Shown here in pieces: positions 1 through 7,767 of a stretch of DNA of 64,000 nt (positions are counted from its first letter, which is position 1; the number at the start of each line of letters is the position of its first letter). The position numbers and the translations under genes are program-made. Source of the stretch: Leifsonia sp. 71-9 (GTDB lineage: Bacteria; Actinomycetota; Actinomycetes; Actinomycetales; Microbacteriaceae); the NCBI RefSeq assembly GCF_001898805.1, contig NZ_MKVJ01000020.1:56447-120446 (forward strand), read 5' to 3'. Under the pieces are notes generated by a model. It did not search any database. It was not told the origin of the DNA and saw nothing but the letters and a program-made list of their open reading frames with translations.

Positions 1-858
1 CCTGAACGTGGCAACGGCAGTTGTGTTCTCTGCGGAAAAATGCGCGATTGGATCAATGAGGTCCGGGTCAACGATCGCGGCTTCGATGGGACCACCCGTG
101 TCTGGCAGAAACCACATGGCGCCGACCGAGCGGCGCTGGCCATCCACCCTTCCGCGCAGGGTGGCGGTATCTTCTTCGCTTGTCTTTGCATCCAAGGCGT
201 CTAAAAGCGCTAGTGCGCCGCTTCGACGAATAGAGAGTACGAGTGGATCATCCTGCGGTCTCCTGAGCTCGCCCTCGACGTTCCAATCGGTCCGAGAAAT
301 TGCCTTCGCTGCGCGCCGCAGGCCTGCGTGGGCCTTAGTAGGCAGCTGGTTGGTCATACCGCCGAGAAGTGTGAAGCTTTCTTCTTCGTCGGAGTTTCCT
401 GCGCGAGAAAGAACCGCTGCCACGATTCCGAGCGACAACGAATGCTGTGATTCAGTTCGAGCTTCGATGAAACTCCCGTCTTCCTCTTGGGGCGGCGGGA
501 CGCGGAGAACCAGATGAACTGATCCGGGAGTCGGAGCCACGATGTGCAGCGGAGAACGAAGACGCTGGCGCCCCATTGCCTGTTTGGAGATCTCTTTGAC
601 CGCGTCCGATACACCTCGAACGAATTCGGCGAAGCTGAACGCGTCGGTCTCGTGGCCAGGAACTGATTCACCAGAAAGATGAATGTCAAGTTCGGCTTGA
701 AATCCGTTCGTCAACTCGAATAGAGCGTGGCGGAGTTCAGGAACTTGGCTCGCCGAAGCTTCGAGGGAAGTTCGAGCAATTCGCGACGCGAAGTCGTCGC
801 CAGAGGCCGCATGCCATGCGCGACGGAGCTCACGCTCAAGCTCTTGCGAAGAACTCAT
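1..858 (-). CDS. Partial gene of unknown function, coupled to a DUF6932-like gene
   Basis: An open frame of 286 codons starts at ATG 858 and is still open at base 1, so the C-terminus lies outside the window. The protein begins MSSSQELERELRRAWHAASG, is acidic and soluble-looking, and shows no membrane segment or catalytic motif I recognise. Its ATG overlaps the TGA of the upstream gene (ATGA, 855-858), so the two are translated together and probably act together. Base composition is clearly lower in G+C than the core genes from 1.5 kb on, and it uses codons such as TCT, GTT and CAA freely, which suggests acquired DNA. Function unknown; a partner or immunity role for the nucleotidyltransferase-like neighbour is only a guess. 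Confidence 0.7.
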   Translation of the reverse strand, partial: MSSSQELERELRRAWHAASGDDFASRIARTSLEASASQVPELRHALFELTNGFQAELDIHLSGESVPGHETDAFSFAEFVRGVSDAVKEISKQAMGRQRLRSPLHIVAPTPGSVHLVLRVPPPQEEDGSFIEARTESQHSLSLGIVAAVLSRAGNSDEEESFTLLGGMTNQLPTKAHAGLRRAAKAISRTDWNVEGELRRPQDDPLVLSIRRSGALALLDALDAKTSEEDTATLRGRVDGQRRSVGAMWFLPDTGGPIEAAIVDPDLIDPIAHFSAENTTAVATFR

Positions 859-1349
859 GCGATCACCTCCAAATAGCCCTTTGAGACATTGTGGCGCGTG
901 CCACCGTCGTCGGCGCGCACGGACGACCAAGTCTGGTGCCAGTAAGGCGCAGAATCCGGCTCCTCACGGATTGCGATGAATGCATCTACCAGGCCATTCA
1001 TGGGCTGCAGGCGTCGTCCCGCCCCGTTCGACGTCATCAAGTGCGAGAGGGAGTCCTGCGAGTTCGGAGATAGATCGTTGAGTTCGATTTGTCGCGCTAG
1101 CACGACGACGTCGATGTCTTTAGGTGCGGCCGAAACTTTGTGTGTGACGAATCCTCCGTCCACCCAGTAACGATGGTTCGGGAGAAGCACAGCCATTTGA
1201 CGCAACCACACGCTGAACGCATCGAAGATCAATTGACGTTGCGTCGCGAAGGGTGCGTTCGTCACAAACATGGCTTCAAGCTCATCGAGGGTCGCCCGGT
1301 GACGCCCCGCCGGTAATAGCCCTTCAGACGTGAGGCTGGGAATACTCAA
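855..1349 (-). CDS. DUF6932-like (nucleotidyltransferase-fold) protein
   Basis: 164 residues. The N-terminal GLLPAGRHRATLDELEAMF and the central WVDGGFVTHKVSAAPKDIDV resemble the DUF6932 family, whose GG/S...D-x-D arrangement recalls minimal nucleotidyltransferases. The D-I-D pair could be a metal site. The start is TTG 1349, supported by GGGGGAG six bases upstream on the minus strand; no ATG lies nearby. It overlaps the downstream gene by four bases. Such small nucleotidyltransferase-like proteins are often half of toxin-antitoxin or defence pairs, but nothing here proves that. Family assignment is from memory of motifs. Low G+C compared with neighbours suggests horizontal transfer. Confidence 0.6.
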   Translation of the reverse strand: MSIPSLTSEGLLPAGRHRATLDELEAMFVTNAPFATQRQLIFDAFSVWLRQMAVLLPNHRYWVDGGFVTHKVSAAPKDIDVVVLARQIELNDLSPNSQDSLSHLMTSNGAGRRLQPMNGLVDAFIAIREEPDSAPYWHQTWSSVRADDGGTRHNVSKGYLEVIA

Positions 1350-1558
1350 ATCTCCCCCAAATATGTCGTACCTGAGTGAGCTTATTGGAGGGTCTTGCCC
1401 TCAGGCACTCCCCAAAATGGGCTGCGCTGCATGTTTAGGACGATCCCGCATGCGTGAGGCCGCGCTCGACGCCTGAGCGGGCCGGATTTCACACGATCGT
1501 TACGTGGGACGACCCCTGGCGGGCATCGGGTCGAAACGATTCGATATAAGCTGTGCGA

Positions 1559-2836
1559 GTGAATCCCGGAATCGACGGGCCGACGCAGTTGTCGTCGGCC
1601 CGTACTCGTCTTGCGCTGCTCGCCCTCGCCCTGGGCGGGTTCGGCATCGGCTCCACCGAGTTCGTCGCGATGGGGCTGCTGCCCAACATCGCCCACGACC
1701 TCCTGCCGCAGGTCTACGCGGCGTCGTCGACCGACGCGATCGCGCAGGCGGGGTGGATCATCTCGGCCTACGCGCTCGGCGTCGTCGTCGGGGCCCCGAC
1801 GATCGCGGCGGTCGCCGCGCGGCTCCCGCGCAAGAAGCTGCTGCTCTGGCTGCTCGTCGCCTTCACCGTCGGCACGATCGCGTCGGCGCTCGCGCCCACG
1901 TTCGGGCTGGTGCTGGTCGCCCGGTTCATCTCGGCGCTCCCGCACGGCGCGTACTTCGGCATCGCCTCGCTGGTGGCGGCGTCCCTCATGGGCCCGGGCA
2001 AGCGCGGGCAGGGCGTGGCCTTCGTGCTCTCCGGGCTCACCATCGCGAACGTGATCGGGGTGCCGTTCATCACCTGGGTGGGGCAGACCACCAATTGGCG
2101 TGTCGCGTATCTGGTCGTCGCGGCGATCTTCGCGCTCACCTTCGCCGCCGTCGCGCTCCTCGTGCCGTGGCAGGCGGGCGATCCGAAGGCGACGCTCCGC
2201 AACGAGCTGCGGGCCTTCGGGCGCCTGCAGGTCTGGCTGGCGCTGCTGATCGGGGCCATCGGCTTCGGCGGGTTCTTCGCCGTCTACACGTACATCTCGC
2301 CGATGGTGACCACGGTCACCGGGCTGCCGGAGTCCGCGGTGCCGTTCGTGCTCATCCTGATCGGCATCGGCATGACCGTCGGCAACATCCTGGGCGGACG
2401 GATGGCCGACCGCAGCGTGGAGCGCAGCATGATGCTGTTCTTCGTCGTGCTGCTGGTGGGGCTGGCCGTGCTGTTCTTCACGGCGGCGACGCTGGCCGGG
2501 CTGCTGATCTCGGTGTTCGTGATCGCGGGAGCCGCCTCGGCGCTCTCGCCCACCATCCAGACCCGGCTGATGGATGTGGCGCACGACAGCCAGTCCATCG
2601 CCGCGGCGCTGAACCACTCGGCGCTCAACATCGCGAACGCCTCGGGCGCCTTCCTCGGCGGCCTCACGATCGCCGCCGGATTCGGCTACGTCTCGCCGGT
2701 CGCCGTCGGCGCCGTGCTCGCCGTGGCGGGCATCGTCCTGGCGCTGGTGTCGTTCGGCATCGACCGCTCGCGCATCCACCGCGGCGTGGACACGGGTGTC
2801 GTGCACGCTCAGCGCCCGACGGTGCCGATCGACTGA
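1559..2836 (+). CDS. MFS transporter (DHA1 / AraJ-YdhP-like)
   Basis: 425-residue integral membrane protein with about 12 hydrophobic helices. GFGIGSTEFVAMGLLPNIAHDL in helix 1 is typical of the DHA1 drug/metabolite exporters of the AraJ/YdhP/Cmr type. The helix 2-3 loop (ARLPRKKLLLW) and the symmetric GRMADRSVERSM loop after helix 8 are the MFS signature positions. Expected to be a proton antiporter exporting small hydrophobic compounds or sugars; substrate unknown. TAAGCT at 1547-1552 sits six bases before GTG 1559, so a leaderless mRNA starting at this GTG is likely; an in-frame GTG at 1553 is the alternative. It converges on the response-regulator gene. Confidence 0.85.
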   Translation: MNPGIDGPTQLSSARTRLALLALALGGFGIGSTEFVAMGLLPNIAHDLLPQVYAASSTDAIAQAGWIISAYALGVVVGAPTIAAVAARLPRKKLLLWLLVAFTVGTIASALAPTFGLVLVARFISALPHGAYFGIASLVAASLMGPGKRGQGVAFVLSGLTIANVIGVPFITWVGQTTNWRVAYLVVAAIFALTFAAVALLVPWQAGDPKATLRNELRAFGRLQVWLALLIGAIGFGGFFAVYTYISPMVTTVTGLPESAVPFVLILIGIGMTVGNILGGRMADRSVERSMMLFFVVLLVGLAVLFFTAATLAGLLISVFVIAGAASALSPTIQTRLMDVAHDSQSIAAALNHSALNIANASGAFLGGLTIAAGFGYVSPVAVGAVLAVAGIVLALVSFGIDRSRIHRGVDTGVVHAQRPTVPID

Positions 2837-2851
2837 CGGACGCGCGAGGCG

Positions 2852-3505
2852 TCAGTCGTTCTGCAGCAGGATGCCGTCCTGGATGGCGCGCTTGCGCAGG
2901 GCGACCTTGGTGCCCACGTCGTAGCCGGCCACGCGGTACTTCTCGCGGATGCGCTTGAGGTAGCTCTTCGCGGTCTCGTCGGAGATGCCGAGCTGGAAGG
3001 CGACCGCCTTCACAGGCTCCCCGGCGCCGTAGAGCGCCATCACGCGGCGCTCCTGCGCGCTGAGCTTCGGGGCGCCGCCGACCTCGCCGGCGTTGAGCGC
3101 CAGGTCGAGCTCGGCCGAGATGAACGACTCGCCCTTGCTGGCGGCGCGGATGGCCTCCACGATCATCTCGGCGTCCTCGCTCTTCACCAGGTAGCCGAGC
3201 GCACCGGCCGCCAGGGCCTCGCGCACGACGGCCGGCTCCGAGTACGTGCTCATCAGCACGGTGCGGACGCCGGTCGTCTTCAGCGTCGAGAGCTTCAGCG
3301 AGACGGGGATGTTGTCCTTGAGGTCGAGGTCGAGCAGCACCACGTCGACCGGGAACTCCGGGTGCGTGAGCAGCTCGGGCCAGCTGGCGACGGCCGCGAC
3401 CATGTTGATGTCGTCCGCAGCGTTGCGGATCCACTCGGTCAGGGCACCGAGCAGCATCTTGTGATCGTCGACGATGGCGATTCTGATGGGGGGAGCCTCG
3501 CTCAC
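2852..3505 (-). CDS. LuxR/NarL-family response regulator
   Basis: 217 residues. N-terminal receiver domain: acidic pair D13-D14, phospho-acceptor D59 (VVLLDLDLKDN), switch region LMSTYSE and K108 (GYLVKSED). The C-terminal LuxR-type HTH (about 145-205, LSAQERRVMALYGAG...SDETAKSYLKRIREKYRV) has the usual family shape. It is the third gene of a minus-strand operon after a DesK/LiaS-type histidine kinase and a kinase-like membrane protein, starting 31 bases after the latter. It is presumably phosphorylated by the kinase from 4742-5908 and controls transcription; the target genes are not evident here. Confidence 0.9.
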   Translation of the reverse strand: MSEAPPIRIAIVDDHKMLLGALTEWIRNAADDINMVAAVASWPELLTHPEFPVDVVLLDLDLKDNIPVSLKLSTLKTTGVRTVLMSTYSEPAVVREALAAGALGYLVKSEDAEMIVEAIRAASKGESFISAELDLALNAGEVGGAPKLSAQERRVMALYGAGEPVKAVAFQLGISDETAKSYLKRIREKYRVAGYDVGTKVALRKRAIQDGILLQND

Positions 3506-3536
3506 GAGCAGCCTCTCTTCGGTTCTGGTGCGGCCG

Positions 3537-4745
3537 TCAGGTCGGGTCGGCCGTGGTGTCGCTCACAGTGGTGATGTCGATCCGGAGCGTCGAGCCCGAG
3601 AACGACTCGACGAATCGACCCACTTTACGGATAGCTTGCCATGCCGCGGGGTCTACCCCGTTTCGCGGCACACCGGTACTCGCGATCGTGATGGCCATCG
3701 TCGTCCCGGCCGTGGGAGAGCCGGGGAGCTGGGTCGCGGGCCGCGAGATGTCGAGCGAGAGGCTGCGCGGCTGGCCGGCGCCGGTGCGGACCGGGTCGCT
3801 GATCAGCAGCCACACCGCGGTCAGCAGCCCGTCGCGCTGATCCCGCTTCAGCCCGGCCGCCAGCCCCTCGGGATCGGTCAGCGCCACGGTCGGCCCGAGC
3901 AGGGCGGACTCGGTCACCGCGTGGTACAGCCAGGTCTCCTTGCGGCCCTGGATGAGGTGCAGCCGCAGCTCGGTGGCGATGCTCGCCGCCGCATCCGCCG
4001 TCGCCTCGTCGAGGGGGAGCGGGGTGCGTCCGGTGGCCACGCCGTCGAGCAGGCGCTCCGCCGCGAGGTCGAGCCGGGCGAGCTCCTCCGACGCCATCAT
4101 GCCGACGGCGTAGCCGGGGGACGACACCGTGCTCTGCACCTGCACGAGGTCCAGCTCCAGCTGGACGAGCGTGCGCAGCGAGCGGATGATCTGCATGCCG
4201 ATGAGCGGGGGTGCGACCGCGATGGCGATGGTCACGACGCCCGGCCCGAGCATCCGGACGTCGGCGCCCGATCGCAGCACGAGCACGACGGCGAGCACCA
4301 GGCCCAGGGCCGCCGTGACGATCACGATGTCGCGTGCGGGTCGCACGGGAACGCAGAGGAGGAGGGCCGGCCCGACCGCCGCGGCGGCCGTCAATGGGAC
4401 CCAGTCCGGCGAGGAGGTCCCCACGACGTCGAGGGCGACCGCCGCGGCCCAGAACACGAGGGCGGCCGCGAAGAGCCAGGCGGGCAGCTCCTCGGGGAGG
4501 CGGAATCGCAGCACGAGCGCGGCCACGAGGGTGGCGGCGATCAGGGTCCACGCCGCTATGCCGAGGGGGAGCGCGGGATAGGCGCCGACGTTCAGCACGA
4601 AGAGCACGAGCAGGAACGCGATCAACGCGAGGGAGGCGACGTTGAAGCCCAGATCGAGGCGGGCGCGGCCGAGCGCGTCGCGTTCCTCGCCGCCCGGGCG
4701 GGCGAGCCCGGGGCGCCGGATGGTCGCTTCGTCCGCTCGTCTCAT
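3537..4745 (-). CDS. Membrane protein with degenerate histidine-kinase-like C-terminus
   Basis: 402 residues starting at ATG 4745, which overlaps the stop of the histidine kinase (ATGA). Residues about 33-185 hold six hydrophobic segments. The C-terminal half ends in an alpha-beta order like an HATPase domain: a helix (RDGLLTAVWLLISD), strands (SLSLDIS, GTTMAITIAST), a long helix (WQAIRKVGRFVESF) and a last strand (LRIDITTV). The N-box asparagine, the DxGxG motif and a clear phospho-accepting histidine all appear to be absent. I read it as a catalytically dead kinase paralogue that may sense signal or hold the active kinase in check. Placement between kinase and regulator supports a role in the same pathway. 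Role is inferred. Confidence 0.75.
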   Translation of the reverse strand: MRRADEATIRRPGLARPGGEERDALGRARLDLGFNVASLALIAFLLVLFVLNVGAYPALPLGIAAWTLIAATLVAALVLRFRLPEELPAWLFAAALVFWAAAVALDVVGTSSPDWVPLTAAAAVGPALLLCVPVRPARDIVIVTAALGLVLAVVLVLRSGADVRMLGPGVVTIAIAVAPPLIGMQIIRSLRTLVQLELDLVQVQSTVSSPGYAVGMMASEELARLDLAAERLLDGVATGRTPLPLDEATADAAASIATELRLHLIQGRKETWLYHAVTESALLGPTVALTDPEGLAAGLKRDQRDGLLTAVWLLISDPVRTGAGQPRSLSLDISRPATQLPGSPTAGTTMAITIASTGVPRNGVDPAAWQAIRKVGRFVESFSGSTLRIDITTVSDTTADPT

Positions 4746-5908
4746 TTCGGCACCTCCAGCACCACGGTCGTCCCGCTGCCGGGGGAGGAGAACAGGCGGG
4801 CGTTGCCTCCGACGTCGCGCAGCCGCGCGACGATCGACTCGGTGTAGCCCAGCCGGCCCTCCTCGATGCTCGCGACGTCGAAGCCCTTGCCCGCATCGGT
4901 GACCATCGCGCGCACGGTGGTCTCGTCGTCGGTGATCGTGACGTGCGCCTCGTTCACGCCCGAGTGCCGGCGGACGTTCTCCAGGCACTCGCCGAGGGCG
5001 AGAAGGAACGAGTCGAGCACGTCGCTCGGCAGCAGCACCTGGCCGGAGCCGTGCCAGTTGACCTCGAGCCCCATCCGGCGGAAGCGCTGCTTGACCGACT
5101 CCAGGGTGTTGCCGAGGGTCGACTCCTCCACGGGCTTCAGCCGGTAGTCGCCCGAGCGGGCGGGGTCGGGGGTGAAGCCGAGGCGCAGCTGGCGCAGCAG
5201 CGCGGCATCCTCCGCCGCCTGCTCGCGGAGGGCCCCGACGCCCACGCCGACGCCCGAGTGGGCGAGGAGGGTGAGGGTGGCGAGCACGGTGTCGTGCAGC
5301 AGACGCGCGCCCTGGCGGCGCCGCGCCTCGGTCTCGCTCGCCTGACGCTCCACGCGGTAGGCGCGGCTCATCGTCGAGATGCGCTTCAGCGTGCGCGGCA
5401 CGGTGCGGGACAGCCACACGCCGGTCGCGGTCAGGGCGACCCAGCCCGCGACGACGAGCAGCACGGGCTCGGCGAGGCGGGACTGGGTCACGAGGAGGGT
5501 GGCCAGGACGGCGGCGAGGGTGACCACCGCGGCGCCGATCAGCACGAAGAGCCGCGCGCGCGAGGTGATCGAGAGCACGGACAGGCACGCGATGCCCACC
5601 GCGCCGACGACGCCGACCACGCTCAGCGCGGACGGACCGAGCGGCTCCATCGGCAGCAGGTTGACGAGCACGATCGCGGAGCCGGCGACGACGATCACGC
5701 AGATCCACAGGGTCGGACGCAGCAGCGTGCCGAGCTGGAACTGGGCGTACGCGAGGCAGGCGAGCAGGACGAGGGAGGCCAGGTAGAGCGGCAGCGGCAG
5801 CGTGCCGGGGATGCTCAGGCAGACGAGGGCGGTCGCGCTCGCGGTGAGCCCCACGGTGCGGGCGGTCGCTGCGAGGAGCCGATCACGCTCCTTCTGGATG
5901 CGCGACAT
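4742..5908 (-). CDS. Sensor histidine kinase (HisKA_3 / NarL-partner type)
   Basis: 388 residues. Several membrane helices fill residues 15-170; then a HisKA_3-type dimerisation helix with H205 (ARLLHDTVLATLTLL), the N-box at 309-316 (LENVRRHS, N311), the G1 box D338AGKGF and the G2 region SGTTV (378-382). This is a complete, active-looking kinase of the class that pairs with NarL-type regulators, which fits the gene at 2852-3505. GGAGGAGG lies directly against the ATG. It follows metX by only 15 bases, so metX and the signalling genes may share a transcript. No extracellular sensor domain is visible; the signal is probably membrane-related. Confidence 0.9.
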   Translation of the reverse strand: MSRIQKERDRLLAATARTVGLTASATALVCLSIPGTLPLPLYLASLVLLACLAYAQFQLGTLLRPTLWICVIVVAGSAIVLVNLLPMEPLGPSALSVVGVVGAVGIACLSVLSITSRARLFVLIGAAVVTLAAVLATLLVTQSRLAEPVLLVVAGWVALTATGVWLSRTVPRTLKRISTMSRAYRVERQASETEARRRQGARLLHDTVLATLTLLAHSGVGVGVGALREQAAEDAALLRQLRLGFTPDPARSGDYRLKPVEESTLGNTLESVKQRFRRMGLEVNWHGSGQVLLPSDVLDSFLLALGECLENVRRHSGVNEAHVTITDDETTVRAMVTDAGKGFDVASIEEGRLGYTESIVARLRDVGGNARLFSSPGSGTTVVLEVPK

Positions 5909-5923
5909 CCTCCTCCGTTCCGC

Positions 5924-7129
5924 TCAGGCCGCGAACAGGCGCCGCAGGTGCTCGCTGACGGCGTCGTCTTCGATGAGGAACCCGTCGTGGCCGAAGTCCG
6001 AGCGGATCACCACAGGAACTCTACCGTCGATCGTATCGGGCAGGTGGGAGGCGATGACCTCCTGCCCCTCGACCGGGAACAGGCGGTCGCTGTCGACCCC
6101 GAGCACGAGAGTCCGCGCGGTCACCCGAGAGAGGGCGGCGGCGACACCCCCGCGATCGCGCCCGACGTCGTGCGAGTTCATCGCCTGCACGAGGGTGATG
6201 TAGCTGTTGGCGTCGAAGCGGCGCGTGAACTTGTTGCCGTGGAAGTCGAGGTACGACTCGACGGCGAACCGCCCGCCGCCGCCGAGCGGGCTGATGCCGC
6301 TCTGCCAGGTGCGCTCGAACCGCGCGTTCAGCTCGGACGGGCTGCGGTAGTTGAGCAGCGCCATCCGCCGGGCGAGCGCGAGGCCCTGGTGCGGACCGTC
6401 GCCGTCGCCGGCGTCGTAGTAGACGCCGCCGCGGTGCAGCGGGTCGGTGCGGACGGCCTCGATCTGCACCGAGTTGAGCGCGATCTGGTCGGCCGTGGAG
6501 AACGGAGGCGCGGCGAGCACGGCGAGGCGCTCGACCCGTTCGGGGAACGACACGGCCCACTCGAGCGCCTGCATCCCTCCCATCGAGCCGCCGACGACGG
6601 CCGCCCAGCGGTCGATGCCGAGCACGTCGGCGAAGGCCGCCTGCGCGTTCACCTGGTCGCGGATGGTCGTGAACGGGAAGCGCGGTCCCCACTCCGCGCC
6701 GTCCGGGGCGATGGAGGCGGGCCCGGTCGTCCCCTGGCAGCCGCCGAGCATGTTGGGCACGACCACGAACCAGCGGTCGGTGTCGATCGCCTTGCCGGGG
6801 CCGATGATCCCGGACCACCAGCCGGCGGTCGGCTGGCCCGGTCCGGAGGGTCCGACGGCGTGGGCGTCGCCGGTGAGCGCGTGCAGCACGAGCACGGCGT
6901 TGTCGCCCGTGGGGGAGAGCTCGCCCCAGGTCTCGTAGGCGACGCGGACGTAGGGGAGGGACTCGCCGCTCTCGAACGAGAACGGGCCGATGCCCGCGAA
7001 CCGGCGGCCGGCGGGCGGGTCGGTCTCCTTCCACGCCCCGCTCGCCGGAGGCTTGCCGAGCAGCGAGCGCGCCTGAGCCTCCGTGATGAAACTCGACGGG
7101 GCCGTATCGGCGGATGTCTGCCACTCCAT
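5924..7129 (-). CDS. metX: Homoserine O-acetyltransferase
   Basis: 401 residues of alpha/beta-hydrolase fold. It transfers acetyl from acetyl-CoA to L-homoserine, the activation step of methionine synthesis by direct sulfhydrylation. The nucleophile elbow GGSMGGMQ carries the catalytic serine; the other triad residues are the aspartate of GVDSDRLFP and the histidine of FGHDGF near the C-terminus. NMLGGCQGTTGP is the oxyanion-side family motif. The product is the substrate of the MetY encoded at 10954-12276. Start ATG 7129 faces the nfeD-like gene across about 115 bases. No room or structure for a SAM riboswitch was seen. Confidence 0.95.
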   Translation of the reverse strand: MEWQTSADTAPSSFITEAQARSLLGKPPASGAWKETDPPAGRRFAGIGPFSFESGESLPYVRVAYETWGELSPTGDNAVLVLHALTGDAHAVGPSGPGQPTAGWWSGIIGPGKAIDTDRWFVVVPNMLGGCQGTTGPASIAPDGAEWGPRFPFTTIRDQVNAQAAFADVLGIDRWAAVVGGSMGGMQALEWAVSFPERVERLAVLAAPPFSTADQIALNSVQIEAVRTDPLHRGGVYYDAGDGDGPHQGLALARRMALLNYRSPSELNARFERTWQSGISPLGGGGRFAVESYLDFHGNKFTRRFDANSYITLVQAMNSHDVGRDRGGVAAALSRVTARTLVLGVDSDRLFPVEGQEVIASHLPDTIDGRVPVVIRSDFGHDGFLIEDDAVSEHLRRLFAA

Positions 7130-7187
7130 AGGCCCATTCTCCCGGAGCGGGAGACGCGTCGGCGCTCTGTTACGTCGCCGCCGGTGC

Positions 7188-7195
7188 TATAGGCT
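7188..7195 (+). promoter_or_regulatory. Likely -10 element for the nfeD-flotillin operon
   Basis: TATAGGCT in the metX/nfeD divergent gap contains a TANNNT hexamer (7190-7195). Transcription would start near 7202 and give a leader of about 45-55 bases before the nfeD start. No clear -35 hexamer is visible. Prediction from pattern only. Confidence 0.4.
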
Positions 7196-7245
7196 TCCTG
7201 GGACTTGGCTTTCAGTGTGATGAGAGCTTCTACAGGTGTTGCGGG

Positions 7246-7764
7246 GTGGGCAGGATCATGATCGTCTTCTTGATCATCGGCGGGGTGGGGTTGGCGCTGC
7301 TGCTGATCTCGATGCTCTTCGGAGAGCTTCTGGACCTGCTCGACGGCGCCCTCTCGGGCACGGGTCTCGGCGCCGGTCTCACGATCTTCGGCGCGTCCGG
7401 CCTCCTCGTGCTGGCCAACGACTGGCCGGTCGGCTTCGCCTACGTGATCGCCGCCGCGGCCGGCCTCGTGACGCTGGTCGGCGTGCAGCTGCTCGTCCGG
7501 CGGTTCCAGAGCAGCGAGGACGGCGCCCCGTCGAACCCGGCGGATCTCACCGGCGTCGCCCGCACGCGCATCAGCCCGAACGGCGGCGAGGTCAGCCTCG
7601 ACGGCCCGCACGAGCTGGAGGCGCGCCTCGCCTACTCCGACGACGAGATCCCCGCCGGGACGGTCATCCGCGTGGTCGAGACCCACGGCTCGCGCGTGAA
7701 GGTCGCCCGGCTCGCAGCCGCCTCCCTCCCCGTTTCCGAACACACCGACCCTGAGAAGGACTGA
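7246..7764 (+). CDS. NfeD-like membrane protein
   Basis: 172 residues: two to three hydrophobic helices in the first 90 (IMIVFLIIGGVGLALLLISML; GLTIFGASGLLVLA; VIAAAAGLVTLVGVQLLV) and a C-terminal OB-fold-like region about 100-160 (LTGVARTRISPNGGEVSL...AGTVIRVVETHGSRVKV) typical of NfeD proteins. NfeD partners flotillins in membrane microdomains, and the flotillin gene follows after three bases. Start is GTG 7246 or ATG 7258; neither has a decisive ribosome-binding site. Equivalent to the yuaF-floT arrangement. Confidence 0.8.
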   Translation: MGRIMIVFLIIGGVGLALLLISMLFGELLDLLDGALSGTGLGAGLTIFGASGLLVLANDWPVGFAYVIAAAAGLVTLVGVQLLVRRFQSSEDGAPSNPADLTGVARTRISPNGGEVSLDGPHELEARLAYSDDEIPAGTVIRVVETHGSRVKVARLAAASLPVSEHTDPEKD

Positions 7765-7767
7765 GAC

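Noticed and set aside
1350..1558. Attachment site marking the edge of the low-G+C segment
   Set aside because: No tRNA, direct repeat or integrase is visible in the window; the left side is missing.
1382..2806. 474-codon minus-strand frame opposite the MFS gene
   Set aside because: Low-complexity Arg/Asp/His-rich translation with no domain; antisense shadow of a clear membrane protein.
3537..5708. A single 723-codon open frame spanning the kinase region
   Set aside because: Only the part from ATG 4745 reads as protein; the rest is an alternative frame of the histidine kinase gene, a usual effect of high G+C.
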